DNA of 64,000 nucleotides from Myxococcales bacterium (GCA_030681895.1 JAUXRI010000090.1:1-64000), one strand, 5' to 3'; positions 50,952 through 60,800 are shown, numbered from the stretch's first letter. The notes: generated from the letters alone by a model not told the origin. Translations and numbers: made by a program.

Positions 50952-52025
50952 TCAGGGAACCGCGCGAAGCCGCACCTGGTCGAGAATCGTGTTCCACAGC
51001 GCGTTCGGCTTGCGCTCGAGCACCACGTTCTCGCCGCGCTCCTTCGCCTGCCAGTACGCCGCGCCGGGCGCCCGTTCGCCGAGCTCGTAGTCCATGGCGT
51101 CCCAGGTGTCCTCGCGGAAGCTGTAGACCGCCCAGTGCCAGCCCTGCTCTCGCGCGACCAGCAGAACATCGCGAAGCCACGCCGCAGCCCCGGGCTTGGT
51201 GCGTGGCACGCCGAACTCTTCGAGCCAGAGTCGTGAGGCAGGCAGCGCGTTCTTCTTCTGCCACGACATCACGGGAGCCATCGCACGCCGCACCTGCTCC
51301 GCGTCCCACGCCGTGCCCTCGACGTCGCCCGGGTACTGAAAGCGGCCCTTCGTCGTGTGGTCGATGTACGGCCACGGCTCGTAGAAGTGGAACGCGTAGA
51401 GCACGTTCGGGTCGTCGAGCACGGCGAGCCGCGAGAGCCCATCGGGAGACGCGTCATCGGAGCCGTCGAGGATGATGGGCGTCGTCGCGTCGACCTCCCG
51501 AATGCCCTGCACGAGGCTGCGATAGAGCGCGTTCAAGTCGAAGGCCCGCGTGCGTGCATCTCGCTCGGGGCGCGGCTCGTTGAGCAGGTTGTAGCCAGCG
51601 AGCGCGGGATGACCGTGGAGCGCGTGAGCCACATCTCGCCAGAACGCCCGCGCCTGCTTCTGGAACTTTGGCTCGAGGTAGAGCCGGAAGTCGTTCTGGT
51701 TGCCGTGGTGCTGCTTCCATCGACAGCCGGGCAGAGACAGCATCGTCAGCACCACCTTCAGGCCGGCCGCATGCGCCTGGTCGAGCACGACGCGCAGCCG
51801 CTTCAGGTCCGCTGGCGGCAGGCCTCGGTAGTCGTCGGCAGAGCCCAAGAGGAAGTCGCGGCCCGTGCCGTGCCACTTGTCGGGTGCGATTCGAACGACA
51901 CGAAAGCCCGCAGCCGCAGCAGCCTGCAGACGCTCCGGGGTCTCGACCTCGTTGAAGAGGTTCGTGCCAGCGGTCGGCGAGTCCCACGGCGCGGCGGCGA
52001 GGAAGAGCGTCACCAGCAGGCTCAT
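50952..52025 (-). CDS. Glycoside hydrolase family 5-like endoglycosidase, exported
   Basis: 357 residues. A short hydrophobic N-terminus (SLLVTLFLAAAPWD) may be a signal peptide. TIM-barrel motifs of GH5: FRVVRIAPDKW near the N-terminus, GYNLLNEPRPERD (acid/base Glu), YAFHFYEPWPY and RLWLEEFGVPR (nucleophile Glu). Likely cleaves beta-1,4-linked glucans or mannans. The gene starts inside the last codons of the symporter gene (ATGA overlap of 4 bp), so the two are translationally coupled; cleavage and uptake of the same sugar is a reasonable inference. Confidence 0.88.
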   Translation of the reverse strand: MSLLVTLFLAAAPWDSPTAGTNLFNEVETPERLQAAAAAGFRVVRIAPDKWHGTGRDFLLGSADDYRGLPPADLKRLRVVLDQAHAAGLKVVLTMLSLPGCRWKQHHGNQNDFRLYLEPKFQKQARAFWRDVAHALHGHPALAGYNLLNEPRPERDARTRAFDLNALYRSLVQGIREVDATTPIILDGSDDASPDGLSRLAVLDDPNVLYAFHFYEPWPYIDHTTKGRFQYPGDVEGTAWDAEQVRRAMAPVMSWQKKNALPASRLWLEEFGVPRTKPGAAAWLRDVLLVAREQGWHWAVYSFREDTWDAMDYELGERAPGAAYWQAKERGENVVLERKPNALWNTILDQVRLRAVP

Positions 52026-53758
52026 CTCATTGCCTCGTGGGGCGGGGCGTTGGCTGGAGTCACATTCACCACCACGACGAACGCGGCCGCGGCGAGCCCG
52101 AGCAACCCGAGCCCTTGAAGACGTGGGCCGAGCAACAGCTGACCCATGCCGAACAGCGCCGCGTAGACCGCCACGATGCCGGCGAGCCACCCCACCCACG
52201 ACGACGCGCCGTTGGCCGCGGCTTCGACCGGGAGCCCGGTGCGGACCGCGAACGCTCGCCAGCCGATGCCGCCTGGCCTCGTGCGCTCGTAGAACGTTCG
52301 CAGGTGCGCGTCGGGCTCGGGCTTCGTCAGGAACGTCACCGCGAGCCAGCCCACCGTCGTCACGCCGGTGTTCACCAACATCAACTGCGCGCCGCCGAGC
52401 GAGGTCGACGGGTCGAACACTCCGAGGACCGTGAGGACGAGGAAGCTCACCAGCGAGAAGCCCATCGCCGAGATCTCCGACCACGCGTTCACCCGCCACC
52501 AGTACCAGCGCAGCAGGTAGACGGGCCCTGTGCCTGCGCCGAGCGCGATGAGCACGCGCCAGGCTCCGTCGACCGAGCCCACGCGGTAGAGCGCGTACGT
52601 CGACGCGCCAGAGAGCACGAAGAGGCCGACTGTCACGAACCGCGAGAGCCGCACCAGCTTGTCTTCCCGCACCGCCACGAAGCGCGCTGCCACGTCGTTC
52701 ACCAGATACGAGGCGCCCCAGTTGAGCTGCGTCGAGAGCGTCGACATGTACGCCGCTGCGAACGCCGCGAGCAGCAGCCCCTTGAGTCCCGAGGGCAGCA
52801 ACCCGATGGCCTTCACGAAGCCGACGCCGGGGTCCGCGAGCCCCGGGTAGAGGAGCGCCGCTGCGAGCGCGGTGAGAATCCACGGCCACGGGCGAACCGC
52901 GTAGTGCGCGACGGTGAACCAGAGCGTCGCGAGCTGGCCGTCACGCTCGGTGCGCGAGGCGAAGATGCGCTGCGCGACGTAGCCACCGCCGCCAGGCTCC
53001 GAGCCCGGGTACCAGCTCGCCCACCACTGCACTGCCAGATACGAGAGCAGCGCCGTCACCGGCATCCACGTGGTGTCGGTCGGGAAGAACTCGAGCGCGT
53101 GGGCCGGCGTCTTCGCCACCAGCGCGTCGAGCCCACCGACGGCGTCGACCGCGTACACCGCGAGCACGATGCAGCCCGTCATCGCGAGGATGAACTGGAA
53201 GAAGTCCGTCACCACGACGCCCCACAGCCCCGAGGTCGACGCGTAGAGGACGGTGACCGCGAAGAGCCCCAACATGGCGATGAACGGGTCCATGCCCAGC
53301 GTCACCTCGAGCACCTTCACCATCGCCAGGTTCACCCAGCCGATGATGATGAGGTTGATGGGCAACGCGAGGTACAGCGCGCGGAACCCGCGCAGCACCG
53401 CCGCCGAGCGGCCCGCGTACCGCAGCTCCGTCAGCTCGGCGTCGGTCTTCACGCCCGCGCGCTGCCAGAGGCGTGCGTAGAAGAAGACGGTGAACATGCC
53501 GCCCGCCACCATGTTCCACCACACCCAGTTACCGGCGATGCCGTGCTCGGCCACCAGCGCGGTGACGGCCAGCGGCGTGTCGGCGGCGAACGTCGTCGCC
53601 ACCATCGAGGTGCCCGAGAGCCACCAGGGAAGGGAGCGGCCCGCGGTGAAGTACTCGGCCACCGAGCGGCTCGCGCGCCGCGCGAAGAAGAGGCCCACCG
53701 CCGCCGACGCGACGAACGAGGCCACCAGCACCACTCCATCGAGCGCAGTCAGCTCCAC
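52022..53758 (-). CDS. Sodium/solute symporter (SSS family)
   Basis: 578 residues with about 14 hydrophobic helices. SSS-family features: FFARRASRSVAEYFTAGRSL, the WWLSGTSMVATTFAADTPLA block, an ASTSGLWGVVVTDFFQF block typical of sugar or acetate symporters, and AAYMSTLSTQLNWGASYLVN in the region of the family signature. It couples Na+ entry to uptake of a sugar or other organic solute; the overlapping GH5 gene points to a sugar. It is the first gene of this two-gene unit. Confidence 0.9.
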   Translation of the reverse strand: MELTALDGVVLVASFVASAAVGLFFARRASRSVAEYFTAGRSLPWWLSGTSMVATTFAADTPLAVTALVAEHGIAGNWVWWNMVAGGMFTVFFYARLWQRAGVKTDAELTELRYAGRSAAVLRGFRALYLALPINLIIIGWVNLAMVKVLEVTLGMDPFIAMLGLFAVTVLYASTSGLWGVVVTDFFQFILAMTGCIVLAVYAVDAVGGLDALVAKTPAHALEFFPTDTTWMPVTALLSYLAVQWWASWYPGSEPGGGGYVAQRIFASRTERDGQLATLWFTVAHYAVRPWPWILTALAAALLYPGLADPGVGFVKAIGLLPSGLKGLLLAAFAAAYMSTLSTQLNWGASYLVNDVAARFVAVREDKLVRLSRFVTVGLFVLSGASTYALYRVGSVDGAWRVLIALGAGTGPVYLLRWYWWRVNAWSEISAMGFSLVSFLVLTVLGVFDPSTSLGGAQLMLVNTGVTTVGWLAVTFLTKPEPDAHLRTFYERTRPGGIGWRAFAVRTGLPVEAAANGASSWVGWLAGIVAVYAALFGMGQLLLGPRLQGLGLLGLAAAAFVVVVNVTPANAPPHEAMR

Positions 53759-53798
53759 GCGCGGCGTTGTCTCATGGTTCGACGGCGCCTCGGAGCGT

Positions 53799-54440
53799 TC
53801 ATCGCCCCGTGCACCACGGCGTCGTGCCGTACATCGCGCGGAGCGAGGCGAGGTCGGCGCGCCCGGGCGTCGTGAGTCCCTCGGGCCGTGAGGTCACCGC
53901 GCTCACCATGTCCTGGCCTGTCGCGAGCCCCAGGGCCCGGCCGAGCCCTGCGACGAGCTGTCGATCCAGCGGCACCGAGTCACCGAACTCGACGAGCGCC
54001 TGCTTCAGCCGGGCCGTCTTCGCGTCGAAGGTGACCGTGGTGACCGGAACGGCCGGACTCTGCGTCGACGCGCGAGCGACATGAATGCGCTGCTCCTCCG
54101 AGCTGATCAGCCCCGCGGAGGACTTCTGGTCGAGCTTCAGGCACAGGCGCTCGCCGGCCGCCCGCTGCCAGTCCTTCACCGCCGCGAGCAGCGTGAGCGC
54201 CTCTGACGGCGAAAGCGTCGCATCGAAGGAGACGCGAACGCAGCCCGCGCAAGTCGCCCAGTGCAGCGGTTTGCCGTCATCGGTGGTCTGCATCGGCGTG
54301 TCGATGCTGGCTGGCGAGGTCGTGCAGGTCGACGCGCAGGTGGTGATGGGCGCAGGCGCAGCGATGGGCGGTGCATCGTCGACGACGTCGGAGCGGCCGC
54401 AGCCACAGAGCACGAAGACGATGGCGACGGCAGGGCGCAT
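53799..54440 (-). CDS. Lipoprotein resembling an inactivated metzincin
   Basis: 213 residues. Lipobox VLCGCG (Cys 12), Cys-rich N-terminus (CASTC, CAGC). The C-terminal 50 residues align in layout with the matrixin/metzincin active-site region: LVAGLGRALGL stands where HExxHxxGL should be, followed by DMVSAV and RADLASLRAMYGT in the place of the Met-turn and the family's closing D-I-x-A-L-Q-x-L-Y-G motif. The zinc-binding His and catalytic Glu are missing, so it should be non-proteolytic. It may bind substrate, inhibitor or peptidoglycan. Downstream of nothing on its strand; divergent from the CHRD-like lipoprotein. Confidence 0.7.
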   Translation of the reverse strand: MRPAVAIVFVLCGCGRSDVVDDAPPIAAPAPITTCASTCTTSPASIDTPMQTTDDGKPLHWATCAGCVRVSFDATLSPSEALTLLAAVKDWQRAAGERLCLKLDQKSSAGLISSEEQRIHVARASTQSPAVPVTTVTFDAKTARLKQALVEFGDSVPLDRQLVAGLGRALGLATGQDMVSAVTSRPEGLTTPGRADLASLRAMYGTTPWCTGR

Positions 54441-54526
54441 GCGCCGCAGGTGATAGCGGCACGGCGCCCGACGGGACAGGCCGTCGTTGTCGATTCACCG
54501 TCACCGCGAGGCTAAGAGACTGGCCC

Positions 54527-54925
54527 ATGCTCCGCCTCGTGCTGCTCGTCATTCTTTCGCTCTCGGCGGCCTGCGGGCCGGCCACGCATCGCGTGGTGAT
54601 GAGCGCCGAGAACAACTCTGGCCAGAGCGGCTTCGCGCTGCTGACGCCGCTGTCGGGAGGCCGAACCCGCGTCGAGCTCGACATTCTTCCCGGGAACGAC
54701 CCGCGCAAGGTCGCGGCGCACGTGCACGACTGGCGCTGTGGAGAGATTGGCGGCATCAAGGCCGGCCTCACCGTTCTCGAGCCGAACGCCGCGGTGAACG
54801 GGCACTTCACGTCGACCTCGGAGATTGCGCTCGCGCTCGACGCGATGCTCGAGGGCACGTTCGCCATCAACGTTCACGACGCGCGCGACTTCTCGCTCTA
54901 CGTCTCGTGCGGGGAGATCAAGTGA
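54527..54925 (+). CDS. Small lipoprotein with CHRD-like domain
   Basis: 132 residues. Lipobox LSAACG (Cys 16), then a compact beta domain with VAAHVHDWRCGEIG, NGHFTSTSEI and FAINVHDARDFSLYVSCGEI, resembling CHRD or Cu/Zn-SOD-like barrels with their H-x-H and disulfide-forming Cys. Metal-binding residues of a true SOD are not all present. ATG 54527. Its TGA overlaps the GTG of the following dehydrogenase gene, so the two are coupled. Confidence 0.75.
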   Translation: MLRLVLLVILSLSAACGPATHRVVMSAENNSGQSGFALLTPLSGGRTRVELDILPGNDPRKVAAHVHDWRCGEIGGIKAGLTVLEPNAAVNGHFTSTSEIALALDAMLEGTFAINVHDARDFSLYVSCGEIK

Positions 54926-55671
54926 CCGCGCCGTTTCGGCGGGCGCTCATCACCGGTGCCTCGAGCGGGCTGGGCCGGGCGCTTGCGCTGTGGTTCGCGC
55001 GTCAGGGCGTCGTGGTGTACGCCGCCGCGCGCCGGGCGGAGCAGCTCGCGTCGCTCAAGGCCGAAGCGCCGGAGCACATCATTCCCATGGTGCTCGACGT
55101 CTCGGACGCAGACGCCGCGCATGACGCGGTGCGCGCGTTGGACGAGTCGTGTGGCGGCCTCGACCTCGTCATCGCGAACGCAGGCATCGGCGACCAGATG
55201 TCGGCGGAGAAGATCGAGTGGAGCCGGGTTCGCAAGGTGCTCGACGTCAACGTGATGGGGGCGACGGCCACGCTGTGCGGTGCGCTGCCCGGCATGGTGG
55301 CCCGAAAGCGCGGTCACCTCGTCGGCATCAGCTCGCTCGCGGCCTCGGTCTCGCTGCCGCAGACGGCGGCGTACAACTCGTCGAAGTCGTTCCTCACGGC
55401 GTGGCTCGAGAGTCTGCGCCTCGACGTCGAGCAGCACGGCGTGGCGGTGACGGTGATTCACCCCGGCTTCGTGAAGTCCGAGCTGACGGCGAAGAACACC
55501 TTCCAGATGCCGTTCCTGCTCGAGACCGACGACGCCGCGCAGCGGGTCGGCCGCGCCATCACCCGCCAGACGCGGTTCTTCGCGTTCCCGTGGCCCATGG
55601 CCTTCGTGGTGTGGCTGGCCGGCGCGCTCCCGCGGCCGATTCTGCGCTTCTTCGCCCGCCGCACCCTCTGA
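54922..55671 (+). CDS. Short-chain dehydrogenase with C-terminal hydrophobic helix
   Basis: 249 residues. NAD(P) motif TGASSGLG near residue 12, ANAGI, catalytic GISS serine and YNSSK. The substrate loop and HPGFVKSELT are typical of classical SDRs. The last 35 residues (WPMAFVVWLAGALPRPILRFF) are hydrophobic and basic, suggesting membrane association, as in some sterol or lipid SDRs. GTG start at 54922 overlaps the lipoprotein stop by 4 bp. Substrate unknown. Confidence 0.88.
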   Translation: MTAPFRRALITGASSGLGRALALWFARQGVVVYAAARRAEQLASLKAEAPEHIIPMVLDVSDADAAHDAVRALDESCGGLDLVIANAGIGDQMSAEKIEWSRVRKVLDVNVMGATATLCGALPGMVARKRGHLVGISSLAASVSLPQTAAYNSSKSFLTAWLESLRLDVEQHGVAVTVIHPGFVKSELTAKNTFQMPFLLETDDAAQRVGRAITRQTRFFAFPWPMAFVVWLAGALPRPILRFFARRTL

Positions 55672-55734
55672 CGTCGCGGCGCGTGCTTTTCGGCGCTGGC
55701 TTTCGGCGCCTTGAGCGAAGCTCACGGCACCCCC

Positions 55735-57327
55735 ATGAGAACCCTCTTCGTCGTCGGCTCCCTCGTCGTGCTGGCGCTGTTGGCGGTCGGCACCTGGTTT
55801 CAACCCGTGGTGGCGCTGGGCTTCGTGCTGGTCGCGCCCCTCATCATTCGCGGCGTGCAGGACATGGTGCAGACGAAGCAGGCGGTGCGGCGCAACTTCC
55901 CCATCATCGGCAACTTCCGCTACCTGTTCGAGCTCATCCGCCCGGAGATCAACCAGTACTTCGTCGAGTCGAACACCGACGGCACGCCGTTCAATCGAGA
56001 CCTGCGCTCGCTGGCCTACCAACGCGCGAAGAAGGAGCCCGACACGGTGCCCTTCGGCACCAAGCTCGACGTGTACGAGGTCGGCTACGAGTGGGTGAAC
56101 CATTCGCTCGCGCCGGTGCACGTCGACCCTGACGCGCTGCGAGTCACCGTCGGCGGCCCGCAGTGCTCGAAGCCGTACTCGGCCAGCATCTTCAACGTCT
56201 CGGCGATGAGCTACGGCTCGCTCTCGAAGAACGCCATCCTCGCGCTCAACGGCGGCGCCCAGCTCGGCGGCTTCGCGCACGACACCGGTGAGGGCGGCCT
56301 GAGCCCGTACCACCTCGAGCCCGGTGGAGACATCGTGTGGCAGCTCGGCACCGGCTACTTCTCGGCGCGCACCCTCGACGGGCAGTTCGACCCCGAGCGC
56401 TTCAAGGAGCACGCGGCCCGGCCGCAGGTGAAGATGCTCGAGCTCAAGCTGTCTCAGGGCGCCAAGCCCGGGCACGGCGGCATTCTGCCTGCGGCGAAGG
56501 TGACGCCAGAGATCGCGAAGATTCGCGGCGTACCCCAGGGCCGAGACGTGCTGTCACCGCCGGCGCACCGCGCGTTCTCCACGCCCATCGGGCTGCTCGA
56601 GTTCCTCCAGAACATGCGCGAGCTCTCGGGTGGCAAGCCCGTCGGCTTCAAGCTGTGCCTGGGCAAACGCCGCGAGTTCCTCGCCATCTGCAAAGCGATG
56701 AAGACGACCGGCATCGTGCCCGACTTCATCACCGTCGACGGCGGCGAAGGCGGCACGGGCGCTGCGCCGCTCGAGTTCTCGAACTCGGTGGGCGCGCCGC
56801 TGCGCGAGTCGCTCATCTTCGTGCACAACGCGCTCACCGGCTTCGCCGTGCGCAAACAGGTGAAGGTGTTCTGCAGCGGCAAGGTGGTGACGGGGTTCGA
56901 CGTCATCTCGAAGCTGGCCATCGGCGCCGACGCCTGCAACTCGGCGCGCGCGATGATGCTGGCGCTCGGCTGCATTCAGGCGCTGCGCTGCAACACCAAC
57001 GAGTGCCCCACCGGCGTGGCGACCCAGAACCCCGCGCTCGTCCTCGGGCTCGACGTGAACCACAAGAAGGTACGCGTCGCGAACTACCACCGCGAGACGG
57101 TGAAGTCGGTGGCCGAGATGGTTGGCGCGATGGGCCTCAAGCACACCAGCGAGCTGCGGCCCTGGCACGTGATGAAGCGCACCGGCCTCGCCGAGGTGCG
57201 GCACTACGGAGCGCTGTTCGAGTTCATCGAAGAGGGCTCGCTGCTCGGCGCGACGGTGCCCGCGGCCTTCAAGCGCCCGCTCGACGCGGCGTCACCTGAG
57301 TCGTTCGCCTCGGGCGCGCGCGGGTAG
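55735..57327 (+). CDS. Membrane-anchored FMN-binding glutamate-synthase-domain protein
   Basis: 530 residues. Two N-terminal hydrophobic helices (about 1-45) are followed by the glutamate synthase central/FMN barrel domain: FNVSAMSYGSLSKNAILALN, GEGGLSPYH, VKMLELKLSQGAKPGHGG, SPPAHRAFST, DFITVDGGEGGTGAAPLEF and a Cys cluster ALRCNTNECPTGVATQNP similar to the 3Fe-4S ligand loop of GltB. The amidotransferase domain of GltB is absent, so it does not use glutamine directly; this stand-alone type is a family of uncertain function. Start ATG 55735; a TTG at 55711 is possible. 12 bp upstream of the PNPOx-like gene. Confidence 0.88.
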   Translation: MRTLFVVGSLVVLALLAVGTWFQPVVALGFVLVAPLIIRGVQDMVQTKQAVRRNFPIIGNFRYLFELIRPEINQYFVESNTDGTPFNRDLRSLAYQRAKKEPDTVPFGTKLDVYEVGYEWVNHSLAPVHVDPDALRVTVGGPQCSKPYSASIFNVSAMSYGSLSKNAILALNGGAQLGGFAHDTGEGGLSPYHLEPGGDIVWQLGTGYFSARTLDGQFDPERFKEHAARPQVKMLELKLSQGAKPGHGGILPAAKVTPEIAKIRGVPQGRDVLSPPAHRAFSTPIGLLEFLQNMRELSGGKPVGFKLCLGKRREFLAICKAMKTTGIVPDFITVDGGEGGTGAAPLEFSNSVGAPLRESLIFVHNALTGFAVRKQVKVFCSGKVVTGFDVISKLAIGADACNSARAMMLALGCIQALRCNTNECPTGVATQNPALVLGLDVNHKKVRVANYHRETVKSVAEMVGAMGLKHTSELRPWHVMKRTGLAEVRHYGALFEFIEEGSLLGATVPAAFKRPLDAASPESFASGARG

Positions 57328-57339
57328 ACTGCCAGGCCC

Positions 57340-57888
57340 GTGACGCCTCCCTGGTTTCCACCCTTCGAGCAGGCGATGGCCAGCGACCGGCCGAACCCGC
57401 GCGTTCAGGTGGCGACGGTGTCTGCCGATGGGGTTCCGTCGCTGCGCACGGTGGTGCTGCGCGGCCTGCTGGGTGACGGCACGCCGTACTTCTTCACCGA
57501 CGCCCGCTCGCGCAAAGTCGACCACCTCGACGCGAACCCGCCGCACCTCGCGCTGCTGGCGTGGTTCGAGACGACGCATCAGCAGTTCAGGCTCAGTGGG
57601 CTGGCCACCGTTCACGGCGAGCAGGCGGCCGCGCCGTGGGACACCTTGCGCGTGTCGCTCTGGGCCCGGCTCCCTCCGGCCGAACGTGCCCCTTTCTTCG
57701 GGCCCGCACCCGGGCGGCTCCTCGTCGATGCGCCGCCTGTCGAGTCGCTCGAGGTCTTGCCGAAGAACTTCGTCGTCGTGTCGCTCACGGTCGAAGACGT
57801 CGACTGGTTGGTGCTCGGGCCTCCGCACCAGCGCGCGTCGTTTCGGAAAGTCGGCGCGACGTGGCTGAGTCAGCACCTCACGCCGTGA
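57340..57888 (+). CDS. Pyridoxamine 5'-phosphate oxidase-like flavoprotein
   Basis: 182 residues. The split-barrel FMN-binding fold of the PNPOx family: RVQVATVSADGVPSLRTVVL, YFFTDARSRKVDHLDANP, FETTHQQFRLSGLATV and LWARLPPAERAPFF. Motifs match the alr4036/PNPOx-like group more than true PdxH, which would be longer and end in a conserved C-terminal domain. It probably binds FMN; B6 oxidation is not certain. GTG start at 57340, 12 bp after the FMN protein, probably cotranscribed. Its stop lies in a 13-bp palindrome (CTCACGCCGTGAG, 57877-57889) that also abuts the convergent gene. Confidence 0.85.
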   Translation: MTPPWFPPFEQAMASDRPNPRVQVATVSADGVPSLRTVVLRGLLGDGTPYFFTDARSRKVDHLDANPPHLALLAWFETTHQQFRLSGLATVHGEQAAAPWDTLRVSLWARLPPAERAPFFGPAPGRLLVDAPPVESLEVLPKNFVVVSLTVEDVDWLVLGPPHQRASFRKVGATWLSQHLTP

Positions 57889-57891
57889 GCG

Positions 57892-60800
57892 TCACCGCAC
57901 CACGCGGGCCATCACCTTCCACTGCGTCGCGGGCGGGCAGCGCTCCTGCCAGGTGATGACGAGCGCCTCGTTCACGATGGTGAGGCGAGGCCAGGCGGCT
58001 TCGCACGATGGCGTGGCGTCGAGCATCACCGGGTACGGCGCCGTGAAGCCGACGCGAGGAGGCCCGCCGAAGTCGGTGAAGCCAGAGCCACCCCCGAGCG
58101 GGCCGTACCGCAGCCACTGAAAGCGCACGTCGCCGCCCGCGCTGAAGACGAGGAAGGTGGTCTCTCCGAAGGTGACGACGTCGTAGCCCTGCACCGGGCC
58201 GATGGTGAAGACGCTGTTCCCTCCGGGGCCGTCGATTCGTTGCAGCGACAGCGCGCCGCCCACGCCTTCTTCGACCGCGACGAACTGCACGCCTCCGAAG
58301 TGGGGAATCGGCAGAATCGAAGTGACGTTGGTGAACGTCGAGGGGCGCGTCGTCCACACCAGGGTGAGCGGGTTGCGTTCACGAATGAGGAGCTGCTTCG
58401 TCGGGCCCGTCGCCGCGAACACCCGGTTCTGCTGGCTCGCGGCGAGTGACACCGTGCCGAGGCCCGTCGCGGCAGGCTCGGTGGCGAGGACGGATTGAAG
58501 GTCGGTGCTCAAGGTGTCGACGAGCAGCTCGCCGCCGCTGAGGCGAACGCTGCGCAGCGTGTCGTTCCACGCGTTGGGCACGCCGGCGACTCCGGGGAAC
58601 GTCGACCAGGTGCCCGAGGGGCTGCGCCGCGCGTACGTCGTGCCGAAGCCGCCGTCGCTCGAGGTCGCCACCAGCAGCTCGGCTCCCGACCAGCTCACCC
58701 GAGTGCCGCGAGGAGACGCCTCGGCCGTCAGCCCCGACAGGCTCGGCGTCGACGTCAGCGAACACGTTGGTGCGCAGGTGGCCTGCGTCGCCGCGAGGTC
58801 GAGCCCCGCGAAACGAACGAGGCGCCCGCCCTGCGTGCCGACGAGCTCGAAGCCGGGCGTCGTCGAGGGGTTCACGCCGAAGAGCTCCTGTCGGGCTTCA
58901 GGGAGGACGCCGAGCGCCGCGACGATGGGCCGTGGGTCATCGAAGGCGCTGCTCGACTCGAACGGGCCGGCCCACACCGTCTGCACCACGGTGTTGTTGT
59001 TGGAGCCGACGCGGAGGGCGACCGAGGTGTTGGCAGGCGTGGCGCGGTCGGTGAGCGTCACATCGATGGGTGAACACGCCGTGAACTCGGTCGGCGTGTC
59101 GCGGTACCCGAAGAGCACCGACTTGCCCACCACGACGCCCAGGGCGAACGTGCACCCGCCGTTGCGTCCCGCGCCCGAGAGCAGCTCATCGCCGGTGACG
59201 CGGAAGCCGAAGGTGCTCGCGCGGGCGAGGTCGACTGACGAGCTCACCAGCTGAGGGTCGGCCGCGTCGTTGAGAATCAGCGCTGCGGTGGCCGAGAGCA
59301 CCGGAGGGTCGAGCGGCGCCTGGCCGGTTGCCTGCACGACGCAGCTCACCGGCACGTTGGGGCCAACGACGGCGGGCGCGAGGAATTGTGGTGAGGCGCC
59401 GTTCGCGCCGATGAGGGGCATCGAGGGCGTGCAGCTCCACGCGAGCGTGTACTGCGGCGATGGAATCGAGGTGGTGACGGCGCTGCGCAGCACCACGGTC
59501 GGCGGCGTGCGTCCGACGGCGATGGGCGAGAGGACACCGGCGTCGAGGCTCCAGTTGTCCGGGTTCGCGCCGCGCACCGTCCAGAACTGAGACGATGGCG
59601 CCGAGCGCACGCCGATGGAGTTGGTGACAGACAGGCTGACGCTCCCGAGCAGGTCGGGCGAGCCGAAGGCCACCGCAGGCGCGCGCCACGTCGCGAGCCC
59701 GCCGTCGATGGTGAGCACCCCGCCGGTGCCGGTCGCGAGCTGCCAGTCGAAGGCGACGATGGGAAGGCCCGCGTCGTCGAAGGACGTCGAGGTGAGCGAC
59801 ACCAGCTGGCCACCGGCGATGAGGCCACCGTCAGGCGTGAAGCGAGCGACAGGCGGGCCACCGACGCCGACCCGAACGGAAGAAGGGGCGCTGCTCACCC
59901 CGAGCTGGTCGACGACCACGAGCTCGAGCTCGACGACGTTGCCGATGGCGGGCGCGGTGAAGGTGGTCTGGGACAAGAACGAGTTGTTGGTGCTGAGCGT
60001 CACGGGTGGTCCGGTGCGCTGGGTCCACCGGTAGAGGAGCGGGAAAGCGCCCGTGCTGTTCGAGCCGCTGACTGTGACGAGGGAGTTCGCTGCGACGAAG
60101 GCGGGGCCAGTCGCGACGGCGATGGGCACGACGCCCGCGTCGACGGCGCTGCCTCCAGCCGTCGAGCCACCTGCGCTGCCGCCCGCCGTCGAGCCACCTG
60201 CGCTGCCGCCCGCCGTCGAGCCACCTGCGCTGCCACCGGCCGTGGAGCCACCTGCGCTGCCACCGGCCGTGGAGCCACCTGCGCTGCCACCCGCTGTCGA
60301 GCCACCCGCGCTGCCACCCGCTGTCGAGCCACCTGCGCTGCCACCGGCCGTTGAGCCACCTGCGCTGCCACCCGCCGTCGAGCCACCTGCGCTGCCACCG
60401 GCCGTCGAGCCACCTGCGCTGCCGCCACCGGCCCCGAGGCCGCCATCGAACGGCGGCGTGTCGAAGAGGCTGATGGGCCGTCCCGTGCCGTCCGCGAGCG
60501 CGATGACGCCGAAGTCCGTTTCTCCTGGAGGCAGAAGCACGTTGATGAAGCTGACGCCGATGGCGCCCGGGTGTTCGAACGCGAAGGAGAAGAGCCCGGC
60601 CCGCAGCCCGGTCGCGGCGAAGCGACCCTCTGCGTCGACTGGCAACATGCGCTCCCCACTGGTGCCGCGAAGTCGCGCCTGCGCGTCGCCCGCGGGCGCG
60701 CCACCGAGGACCTTCAGCTGTCCCTTCACCGAGGCGGGCGAGGTCGCTCCTGGCTCGAGGCGAACGGCAGGCAGCGTCTTCTCTTCGGCGGGCCCCAGCT

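Noticed and set aside
60154-60423. Regular 27-bp repeats as a possible CRISPR array
   Set aside because: There are no unique spacers; the repeats are head-to-tail and in frame with a lipoprotein linker.
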